From contig JAKCDC010000027.1 in NCBI GenBank assembly GCA_021838635.1, forward strand, positions 1-34,999: a stretch of 34,999 nt of DNA, read 5' to 3'. The DNA comes from Pseudomonadota bacterium (GTDB lineage Bacteria > Pseudomonadota > Gammaproteobacteria > Steroidobacterales > Steroidobacteraceae). The notes beneath the pieces are model-generated. The model saw only the letters and a program-made list of their open reading frames with translations, was not told the DNA's origin and ran no database searches. The position numbers and the translations under genes are program-made. Positions 16,455 to 23,366 of this stretch are shown here, piece after piece; the stretch's first letter is position 1, and every line of letters starts with the position of its first letter.

Positions 16455-16476
16455 AATATCGTGGCGCGAGATATTA
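16455..16476 (+). promoter_or_regulatory. predicted MarR-type operator upstream of the first clc gene
   Basis: AATATCGTGGCGCGA (16455-16469) matches the 15-bp motif seen upstream of norZ and of the second clc gene. Here it is extended into TAATATC-N9-GATATTA, perfect 7-bp arms from 16454 to 16476. It is about 220 bp upstream of the ATG. Confidence 0.55.
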
Positions 16477-16523
16477 GTGAGGGATCTTTGGCAAGCTGCC
16501 GAAAGCCGTCCGACGTGGCACGA

Positions 16524-16561
16524 AGCGCCAGTGCGGAAGGCGAAGCTACGGCTCTGGCGCT
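16524..16561 (+). promoter_or_regulatory. stem-loop in the clc leader
   Basis: AGCGCCAG and CTGGCGCT form a perfect 8-bp stem enclosing 22 bases that can pair further. It lies in the roughly 220-base leader between the MarR-type motif and the clc start. No T-tract follows and it does not match the fluoride riboswitch consensus as I know it. Confidence 0.35.
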
Positions 16562-16688
16562 CTCACACTCAGGTTAGTCTCATGACTGGCGGTGGGTCGG
16601 CAAAATTCCCGGGATCGGGGATTCCTCTCCCTGACGCTGGATGCAAAAGCTCGGGCGGCGGCGCCGGGTCAGGGGAAGGCTGACACCC

Positions 16689-18515
16689 ATGGCCGACAGC
16701 AACGGCGGAACCCTTGGCGAGCCGCTGGAGGAATCCCATCGGCTCGGGGATTTCACCACCCGGCCGCGAGTGCTGCTGATCGCAGCCATTGCGATTCTCG
16801 TCGGCACGGCGGGCACGATTGCGGGAGTGATCCTGCTCGACCTGATCCGGCTCTTCACGGGGATCGCCTACTTCGGACGACCAACGCTCGAGCACCTGCG
16901 CCTCGGAACCTCGCCGCTCGGCGTGGCGGCCGTCGCGGTGCCCATCATCGGCGGGTTGATCGTGGGGCTCATGGCCCGTTACGGGACGGACAAAATCCGC
17001 GGTCACGGAATTCCGGAAGCCATCGAGTCGATCCTGCTCGGCCGCAGCCGTCTCGATATCAAGGTGGCGATCCTCAAGCCCCTGTCCTCAGCTATCAGCA
17101 TCGGCACCGGCGGCCCGTTCGGCGCGGAGGGGCCGATCATCATGACCGGGGGCGCGATCGGCTCGCTCGTCGGTCAGGTCTTGCCGGTCACGGACATCGA
17201 GCGCAAAACCCTGTTGGTTGCCGGCGCCGCCGCAGGCATGACGACCGTGTTTGGCACGCCGATCGCCGCGATGATGCTCGCGGTCGAGCTGCTGCTTTTC
17301 GAGTGGACGCCGCGAAGCTTCATACCGGTTGCCGCGGCGGCCATCACGGCAGAAGTGGAGCGGACCTGGCTCGGCCTGCCGCAGCCGCTCTTTCCCTTCC
17401 ACGGCGGCATGGAGGTTTCGCTGGCGGGTGTACTCTGCTGGCTGGTGATCGGCATCTGTGCGGGGCTGCTGTCGGCACTGCTGACACGGCTGGTGTACGC
17501 CTGTGAGGACTTGTTCAGCAAGCTGCCGATCCACTGGATGTGGTGGCCCGCGCTCGGCGGTCTCGTGGTCGGTATCGGCGGCCTGATAGAGCCCGACGCG
17601 CTCGGTCTCGGATACCACGACATCGTGGCGATGCTGCACGGCGATACTACGCCGGCGGCCGGGCTTTTACTGCTCGCAGTCAAGGTCATCATTTGGGCCG
17701 TTGCGCTCGGCTCGGGTACCTCGGGCGGCGTGCTGGCGCCCCTGCTCATCATCGGCGGGGGACTCGGTGTCGCTCTCGGGCCGGCGCTGCCCGCCGCCAG
17801 CCCGGGCTTCTGGGCGATGCTCGCCATGGCAGCCATGCTGGGCGGTACGATGCGCTCCCCGCTCACCGCGACCTTCTTTGCGGTGGAGGTCACAGGAAAC
17901 TCGCACGTGCTGCTGCCCCTCGTGACCGCTTGCATGGTTTCCCATCTGGTCACGGTCCTGTTGATGCGCCGCTCCATCCTGACGGAGAAGATCTCAAGAC
18001 GAGGGCATCACCTGCTGCGGGAGTATCGGGTCGATCCCTTCGCGCTGGCGACAGTCGCAGAGGTCATGACCCCGCAAGTGCAAACGATTTCCGCCGACCG
18101 GACACTGGAGCAGGTCGCCGCCTTCCTGGCGGATCCGACGACGCAGCACCCGAGCTTCCCGGTGGTGGACGCGAACGGTCGTGTCCTGGGCATCGTCGAT
18201 CCGCCGGCCGTGCAGTCTTTGCTCAGTGCCGGGAAGCACCCGAGCATCATGATGCGCGCGGCGCTCGTCGACAGCCCCGCGCCCGTGGCGTACCCGGATG
18301 AGTATCTCGAGGCCGTGATCAGGCGGATGGTGAGCGCGAGCACGGCGCATGTCGCGGTCGTGGCCCGCGCCGACTCCAAGCTCGTGGGATACCTCAGCTG
18401 GCGGGACCTGCTGCGCGCCTGGGAGCAGGCGCAACAGCAGGACGTAAAGCGCACTCACTTCTACCGCCTTCGCTGGCGGAGGCGCGCGGGACTCGGCGAC
18501 GTTCCCCCAGCCTAA
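16689..18515 (+). CDS. ClC-family chloride/anion channel with CBS domains
   Basis: This 608-residue protein combines a ClC membrane core (about residues 25-430) with two cytoplasmic CBS domains (about 455-580). ClC signatures are RGHGIPEAIESI, GTGGPFGAEGPIIMTGGAIG (with the gating Glu in GAEGP) and GSGTSGGVLAPLLIIGGG. ClC proteins are Cl-/H+ exchangers or anion channels; CBS domains usually bind nucleotides and regulate them. The start at 16689 follows GGGGAAGG. It converges with and overlaps the stop of a closely similar paralogue at 18512. A 220-base leader with a MarR-type motif and a stem-loop suggests regulated expression. The transported anion is unknown. Confidence 0.9.
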   Translation: MADSNGGTLGEPLEESHRLGDFTTRPRVLLIAAIAILVGTAGTIAGVILLDLIRLFTGIAYFGRPTLEHLRLGTSPLGVAAVAVPIIGGLIVGLMARYGTDKIRGHGIPEAIESILLGRSRLDIKVAILKPLSSAISIGTGGPFGAEGPIIMTGGAIGSLVGQVLPVTDIERKTLLVAGAAAGMTTVFGTPIAAMMLAVELLLFEWTPRSFIPVAAAAITAEVERTWLGLPQPLFPFHGGMEVSLAGVLCWLVIGICAGLLSALLTRLVYACEDLFSKLPIHWMWWPALGGLVVGIGGLIEPDALGLGYHDIVAMLHGDTTPAAGLLLLAVKVIIWAVALGSGTSGGVLAPLLIIGGGLGVALGPALPAASPGFWAMLAMAAMLGGTMRSPLTATFFAVEVTGNSHVLLPLVTACMVSHLVTVLLMRRSILTEKISRRGHHLLREYRVDPFALATVAEVMTPQVQTISADRTLEQVAAFLADPTTQHPSFPVVDANGRVLGIVDPPAVQSLLSAGKHPSIMMRAALVDSPAPVAYPDEYLEAVIRRMVSASTAHVAVVARADSKLVGYLSWRDLLRAWEQAQQQDVKRTHFYRLRWRRRAGLGDVPPA

Positions 18516-20293
18516 CCAGGGATCGTCAACGGCCTTGCTCGCTCGCGCTCCAGCCTGCCGGCGTGGGCGCGCACACGCAAGAGATCACGCCTGGCGAGCA
18601 GGCCGACGAGCGTGCCCGTAGCGCGATCGACGATTGGCACGCGACCGACATCCGCAGCGGCCATGCGGTCGGCCAGCTGACCCACGAGCTCGTCCGCGTA
18701 GCCCGCGAAAACCTCGCCGACATCCGTGCTCTCAGCCAATGTCTGACCTTTCGGCCAGCCCTCGCGTGACCAGCGCAGTACGTCGGAGCGCGACACCATG
18801 CCGACGACGTGCCCGGCATCGTCCACGACCGGATAGCTCTTGTGGCGCTTGACGCCGTTCTCGCTGTCAAAGAACGCCAGCACATCCTCCGTCGACATGC
18901 TCGCGGGTAGGGTATGCACCGGGTGTGTCATGATGTCGCTTACCTGCGCCACCTCGAACGGGTCAACGGTGTATTCGTAGCTCAGATGACGGCCGCGGCG
19001 AGCGAGCCGTTCCGTGAGGATGGAGCGCCGCATGAGCAGCACTGTCACGGCGAATGAGGCGACGCACGCGACGAGCACAGCCGGCATGACGCGCAAGTCG
19101 CCGGTGAGCTCGATAGCGAACACGGTCGCAGTCAACGGGCAGCGCAGCGTTCCGCCCAGCACCGCCGCCATCGCGAGCAGCGACCAGAAGCCGGCGTCGC
19201 CGAAGGGCAGGATGTGAGCCTCCAGCGTGCCCACTGCGCCCCCCATCATGAGAAGCGGTGCCAGTGTGCCGCCGGAGGTTCCGGAGGAGAGCGCCACGAC
19301 CCAGATGATGGCTTTTACGACGAGCAGGGCGACGGCTGCGTGGATCAGCACCGTGCCGTTGATCAGTGCCCCGATGTTGTCATAGCCGACACCCAGGGCG
19401 GCGGGATCGATCAGGCCGCCGATTCCAACGACGACGCCGGCAATGGCAGGCCACCACATCCAGTGGATCGGCAGCTTCTCGAACAAGTCTTCGAACCAGT
19501 AGAGCGCGCCGGTGGTGATGGCCGACTGCAGTCCGGCGATCACGCCGATGCCGGCGCAGAGGGCCAGTCCCCACCAGGGCATTGGGGGGATGCCACTGTG
19601 GGGGAAGAGCGGCCAGGGGCCGACCAGCCAAGGCCGCCAGGCCATGGCGACGATGGCCGAGACGACCACGGGCACGAAGCTGCGCGGCTTCCACTCGAAG
19701 AGCATGACCTCGATGGCGAGCAGGACCGCCGCCACCGGTGTACCGAAGATCCCCGTCATGCCCGCCGCGGCGCCGGCGACCAGCAGTGTTTTGCGCTCCG
19801 CCGAGCTGAGGTGGAAGAACTGCGCGAAGAGCGACCCCAGCGCTCCGCCGGTCATGATGATGGGACCCTCGGCGCCGAATGGGCCGCCGGTGCCGATCGC
19901 GATCGCGGAGGAGAGTGGCTTCAATGCAGCCACTTTCGGCTGGATGCGGCTCTGGCCGATCAGGATGGCCTCGAGCGCCTCCGGAATGCCGTGGCCGCGG
20001 ATTTTGTCCGAGCCGTGGCGCGCCATCAGGCCGACGATGACGCCGCCGACGATGGGTATGAGGATGGAGGACAGCCCGAGCTTGGCGTGGCTCAGATAGG
20101 ACGTCGCCGTGGAGAGGGTATGGAAGTAGCAGAAGTTCGTAACGAGTGCGATCAGCTTCAGGAGCACCCAGGCGGCGGCGGCGCCGCAGGTGCCCGTCAC
20201 GATCGCCATCGCGGACAGCACGAGAAGGCGCCCGTCGGCGGTGAAGTCACGCAGGGTGTCGTGCACCCCAAGGGTGGAAACAGAGCTCTTCAC
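18512..20293 (-). CDS. ClC-family chloride/anion channel with CBS domains (paralogue)
   Basis: This 593-residue protein has the same architecture as the convergent gene. The ClC core carries GHGIPEALEAILIGQSR, GPFGAEGPIIMTGGALGSL and SSGTSGGTLAPLLMMGG, followed by two CBS domains (VSDIMTHPVHTL onward). The two proteins are clearly paralogous along their whole length. I chose GTG at 20293 because GGAG lies 4-5 bp upstream; an ATG at 20323 is possible but almost abuts the MarR-type motif. It is divergent from the marR gene. The stop codon shares three bases with that of the other clc gene. Confidence 0.9.
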   Translation of the reverse strand: MKSSVSTLGVHDTLRDFTADGRLLVLSAMAIVTGTCGAAAAWVLLKLIALVTNFCYFHTLSTATSYLSHAKLGLSSILIPIVGGVIVGLMARHGSDKIRGHGIPEALEAILIGQSRIQPKVAALKPLSSAIAIGTGGPFGAEGPIIMTGGALGSLFAQFFHLSSAERKTLLVAGAAAGMTGIFGTPVAAVLLAIEVMLFEWKPRSFVPVVVSAIVAMAWRPWLVGPWPLFPHSGIPPMPWWGLALCAGIGVIAGLQSAITTGALYWFEDLFEKLPIHWMWWPAIAGVVVGIGGLIDPAALGVGYDNIGALINGTVLIHAAVALLVVKAIIWVVALSSGTSGGTLAPLLMMGGAVGTLEAHILPFGDAGFWSLLAMAAVLGGTLRCPLTATVFAIELTGDLRVMPAVLVACVASFAVTVLLMRRSILTERLARRGRHLSYEYTVDPFEVAQVSDIMTHPVHTLPASMSTEDVLAFFDSENGVKRHKSYPVVDDAGHVVGMVSRSDVLRWSREGWPKGQTLAESTDVGEVFAGYADELVGQLADRMAAADVGRVPIVDRATGTLVGLLARRDLLRVRAHAGRLERERARPLTIPG

Positions 20294-20329
20294 GGTTCTC
20301 CAACGGTTCCGGATGGCGCGCATTTTCCG

Positions 20330-20344
20330 TCGTACTACGATATT
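20330..20344 (-). promoter_or_regulatory. predicted MarR operator between clc and marR
   Basis: Read toward clc the site is AATATCGTAGTACGA, a TCGT-N3-ACGA inverted repeat. It lies between divergent genes, 37 bp from the clc GTG and 23 bp from the marR ATG, the normal place for a MarR autoregulatory operator. It is nearly identical to sites upstream of norZ and the other clc gene. Confidence 0.6.
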
Positions 20345-20366
20345 ATTCTCCACGAGAACAGCTTCG

Positions 20367-20837
20367 ATGTCTATCACCCCCAAAAAGCAGAGCCAACGCA
20401 GCGCGCCATCACCTGAACTCGCGCCTCACGACTACGAGGTCCTCGCGGAATTTCGCTATCTGTTAATGCGCTTCTCTGCGTTCAGCGAGCAGGCGGCACA
20501 CGAGGCGGGTCTCGCGCCACGTCAGCACCAGGCTCTGCTGGCGATCAAGGGCCACCCGGGCCGCAGAGAGATGACGGTCGGCGATCTGGCGGAGCGGCTG
20601 GGTATCCGCCACCATAGCGCGGTTGGGCTCGTCGACCGGTTGGTGAGCCGGGGTTATCTAGTCCGTCGCGAAGACACATGCGATCGGCGGCGAGCCTTGC
20701 TCTCCCTCACCGCTTCCGCAGAGCAGGCGCTCGCCGGCCTTTCCGCGGCGCACAGGCAGGAGTTGTGTCGCGTCGCGCCGCTGCTCAAATCACTTCTCAG
20801 CCGGCTGGGCTCCGCGGAGATCCGGGGCCGGCCGTAG
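20367..20837 (+). CDS. MarR-family transcriptional regulator
   Basis: This 156-residue protein has a MarR-type winged helix. The first helices (YEVLAEFRYLLMRFSAFSEQ) form the dimer part. The DNA-binding segment VGDLAERLGIRHHSAVGLVDRL and the wing GYLVRREDTCDRRRALLSLT carry the conserved D-x-R-R of the family. The ATG at 20367 starts just before the conserved fold; the leader is poor in ribosome-site character (CGAGAA). It is divergent from the second clc gene, with a shared operator at 20330-20344. I infer that it represses norZ and both clc genes through the repeated motif. Its ligand is unknown. Confidence 0.88.
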   Translation: MSITPKKQSQRSAPSPELAPHDYEVLAEFRYLLMRFSAFSEQAAHEAGLAPRQHQALLAIKGHPGRREMTVGDLAERLGIRHHSAVGLVDRLVSRGYLVRREDTCDRRRALLSLTASAEQALAGLSAAHRQELCRVAPLLKSLLSRLGSAEIRGRP

Positions 20838-20873
20838 CTAGAGTGGGTCACCGGCCCACCAGTCGATGGCCAG

Positions 20874-21269
20874 TTGATCACTCTGCGCCTGCTGCGTGCT
20901 GACGTCCCAACCCGTTATCCCACACTCAAGCTGTACATTGTCAACTTGCGCGGCGACGTTCCATTCTTGGCGCGGCGTATCCACGACAACGCCGAGGATT
21001 TGAGTTCATTCAAGCACTCGCCGCGTGAGGACCTGCGTGAGTTGTCGGTGGAAGCGGCGCACTTCCACGGGCGTTCCTTGTACATGGCGCTGGAGACCTA
21101 CGATGGGGAGAAGGTCATGTACGGCAGAGGTTACCCGTATTTCCAGGATGCCAAGTGCACCCGTGCGGTTACCTACATCCGCGACGCTTTCGCCGCCAAG
21201 GCGGCCGAGCGTTTGCTGGCCAGGAACGCCCTTGCCCTTTATGGCATTGACTCGGCAAGAAAATCCTAA
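20874..21269 (+). CDS. hypothetical protein (uncertain)
   Basis: A TTG-started frame of 131 codons follows marR. The middle reads like protein (HFHGRSLYMALETYDGEKVM, then GYPYFQDAKCTRAVTYIRDA) and the end is helical (AAKAAERLLARNALALYG). I do not recognise a family. The start is weak; a shorter start at ATG 21084 would leave 61 residues. Decayed sequence follows directly, so it may itself be a remnant. Confidence 0.35.
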   Translation: MITLRLLRADVPTRYPTLKLYIVNLRGDVPFLARRIHDNAEDLSSFKHSPREDLRELSVEAAHFHGRSLYMALETYDGEKVMYGRGYPYFQDAKCTRAVTYIRDAFAAKAAERLLARNALALYGIDSARKS

Positions 21270-21302
21270 TAAGCCCGCACATCCCACCGCATGAAACGTT
21301 GG

Positions 21303-21540
21303 CGATGAGTCACTATTTTTGCCGGGAGTTGCTGTTTCAGCCATTTGCGGTGACGTTGGCGGTATCGACGTTGTCGTGCCGCGTGACCCTGCGCACCGCG
21401 GCGGGTCCTTTGATAGCGAGCCGCCGCTCGCCGCAGTTGTTCCTTGGGGTTCAAGTCCTTGCAGCCCGCGGGCAGTACGCCTGACTCCGGTCGCACAGGC
21501 GACAGCTTCAAACGGCGCTCCCACAGCGCCGGCAATGTTA
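21303..21540 (-). pseudogene. decayed small Cys-rich ORF
   Basis: On the minus strand, one frame gives RRCGSAV, a stop, then SCRLCDRSQAYCPRAAR. A second frame continues with EQLRRAAARYQRTRRG, HAARQRRYRQRHRKW and a final IVTH. In my memory intact versions join these as one short zinc-binding-like protein (CxxC, YC, RYQ.S..GR, RQ.RYR.R, VTHQ) of unknown role, often near mobile elements. Stop codons and at least one frameshift break this copy. Confidence 0.5.
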
Positions 21541-21721
21541 CCGCCGATGGGCAGCTTGCACCCACGACCCCCGCAGCACTGGACAGCGCCGGGGGGAGGC
21601 AGGCATAAGGGGCATCCGGCGAAGCCCCACAGGTGCGCCACAACGCCGGGGGTCCGGGGTTGAGTGGTATCGAGCCCAGGCCCTCGCTTCTGGCGTTCAG
21701 CATAGTTCAGAGGCAGCCTTT

Positions 21722-22141
21722 ATGATCGAGCGCCGTGTCGATGGCTTCTTCTATGGGCTCTTTATGGACGTCGACGTCCTGCGCGGCAGCGGTGTCGCGC
21801 CCGTGAGCGCCTCTCGCGCATACGTTGATGACTTCGCATTGTGCATAGGCAATCGCGCAACTCTGATCCCCTCCCCGGGTGCTCGCGCATACGGAATGCT
21901 GATTGCACTGACACACTCCGAACTGCACCGTCTATACAGCGCTCCGGGGCTGGAGCCGTACCGACCGGAAGCGGTTCTGGCTCGCCCGCTCGACGGAGGC
22001 TCCATCCCGGCCCTGTGTTACAACCTTGTTGAATCGCCCGCAGCCAACGAACGAAATCAAGCGTACGCAGTTCGGCTGCAAAAGACGCTTCGTGATCTGG
22101 GATTTCCAGGTGAATACATCGACTCCGTAGCGAGTTGTTGA
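21722..22141 (+). CDS. gamma-glutamylcyclotransferase-like (GGCT/AIG2) protein
   Basis: This 139-residue protein has the GGCT fold signature. It starts with YGLFMDVDVLRG, where the family usually has a YG-x-x-M segment. It continues with AYVDDFALCIGNRATLIPS, GARAYGMLIALTHSELHRLY and the conserved Tyr/Pro-rich PGLEPYRPEAV. GGCT-like enzymes cyclise gamma-glutamyl peptides or amines to 5-oxoproline; the acidic catalytic Glu is not securely placed here. GAGG lies 8 bp before the ATG. It is the last gene before the Tn7-like transposon and a candidate neighbour of the attachment site. Confidence 0.65.
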   Translation: MIERRVDGFFYGLFMDVDVLRGSGVAPVSASRAYVDDFALCIGNRATLIPSPGARAYGMLIALTHSELHRLYSAPGLEPYRPEAVLARPLDGGSIPALCYNLVESPAANERNQAYAVRLQKTLRDLGFPGEYIDSVASC

Positions 22142-22601
22142 TCGCTTGCGAAAGTTGATCACGACCATGCCGCATGCATTGACCACACTCAGCAGCAGCG
22201 AGGCCGCAGGATGCGGCCGTCTACGGCCGGTCCAGCCGACCTCCCACAGGGACGCTCATGATCACATAGAAGCGGATATTTCTTCGCGCTGCCGCCCCTC
22301 GCAGAGGCGAGCACGATCACCGCGCCTGCGGATACTTCGTCGTCTTACGATAGAAGTCGTTCTGCCGCACTACTTTTGGCCGACATGACCGGGCTCCTTT
22401 TGCTTGCGCGTCAGCGCCGCTTGGTCACCACCGCTGGCGATGAGGCGGGGAGAGTTTCGAGGAGGGTGGCGATCGCGGAATAGGACGCCGGGGCTCGATG
22501 GTCTGCCCCCGCTCGGCGTATTGATCCCGAAACTTGACCAGATTTTTGGGATCGCCGTTCAGCCTGATGCCTTCAGAGCAAGTTGTTCGAAATTCGTGCC
22601 A
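22142..22601. other. intergenic region at the transposon's tnsA-side end
   Basis: No gene is supported. A GATCCC/GGGATC hairpin with AAA/TTT inner pairs lies at 22523-22552. The tnsA-side transposon end should fall in or near this stretch, but I cannot fix a terminal TGT or a target duplication. ORFs on both strands lack motifs. Confidence 0.35.
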
Positions 22602-22629
22602 TTGATCGAAGGGTCTTGCCAAATATAAC
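22602..22629 (+). promoter_or_regulatory. predicted sigma70 promoter for tnsABC-tniQ
   Basis: TTGATC (22602-22607), a 16-base spacer and TATAAC (22624-22629) form a plausible promoter 47 bp upstream of tnsA. The stretch is AT-rich compared with the surroundings. Confidence 0.4.
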
Positions 22630-22676
22630 AAAACCGCGTAGAATAATATTTAACATGGAAGAAAAGCAATAAGAAT

Positions 22677-23363
22677 TTGATCGCCCCAATCGATATCCGC
22701 ATCAACTTCCCCGACAACGTTCGCTCCCGCAAGGTGGTCACCCGCTCGCGGGCCCGCCCGACCGGCAAGTACCCCTCCTGGAAAGCCGGCCGGATGCTTC
22801 AGTGGGAGTCCCCGCACGAGCTCAACGCATTCCGGATCCTGGATGCGAACCCGGATGTGCGGACGTTCAGGGAACAGCCGTGCGTCATCCGCTACACCCT
22901 AGCCGGCGAGTCGCGGATCCACTATCCCGACCTCCTCGTCGATTGGGGATCACGCCTCGAGCTGTGGGAGGTCAAGCCCGCCGCTGATGCGGCCAAATCC
23001 GAAGTCATGGAGCGCACGCGCGTACTGGCAGAAGGTCTGCCCAGACTCGGATATGGCTATCGTCTACAGACCGCCGAGGACCTAGCGCGGGAGCCGCGTT
23101 TATCCAATGCCCTGGCATTGCTGAAATTCGGTCGGGCTCCGGTGCCAGCGCTCGCACAAGAGCGTTTGCGACGGATGGCCTCGGCGAGCGGCGGAATTCC
23201 CTGGGGAGCCGTCGTTTCCGGATCGTTGGGGTCGGGCATGCGGGCGGCCGTATGCCGGCTGGCGCTCGAAGGCGTCCTCTTTTTCGACCGCGAATGGCCC
23301 TTGGTCGGTGACTCCCGACTGATCTGGGCCAAGAGTCACGCGTCGACCGGAACGGAGGGTTGA
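22677..23363 (+). CDS. tnsA: TnsA-like transposon endonuclease
   Basis: This 228-residue protein has the TnsA nuclease fold. Glu48 lies in SPHELNAFRIL, Asp85 in HYPDLLVDW and the EVK triad (98-100) in LELWEVKPA. These match the E/D/ExK residues of TnsA, a restriction-enzyme-like nuclease that cuts the 5' ends of the transposon. The C-terminal part (about 135-225) is a winged-helix-like region. The frame opens with TTG at 22677 and a poor ribosome site; no in-frame ATG comes before Met40, so the true start is uncertain. It is followed at 3 bp by tnsB. Confidence 0.85.
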   Translation: MIAPIDIRINFPDNVRSRKVVTRSRARPTGKYPSWKAGRMLQWESPHELNAFRILDANPDVRTFREQPCVIRYTLAGESRIHYPDLLVDWGSRLELWEVKPAADAAKSEVMERTRVLAEGLPRLGYGYRLQTAEDLAREPRLSNALALLKFGRAPVPALAQERLRRMASASGGIPWGAVVSGSLGSGMRAAVCRLALEGVLFFDREWPLVGDSRLIWAKSHASTGTEG

Positions 23364-23366
23364 ATC

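Noticed and set aside
16477-16688. Fluoride riboswitch upstream of the clc gene
   Set aside because: ClC genes can be fluoride-controlled, but the conserved crcB-motif bases are not seen in the leader.
19214-20416. 400-codon ORF antisense to the second clc gene
   Set aside because: Asp/Gly-rich antisense shadow, with no start signal and no motif.
22142-22676. tRNA or SRP RNA gene as the transposon target
   Set aside because: Both strands were read for cloverleaf and SRP-like segments beside tnsA and none was found.
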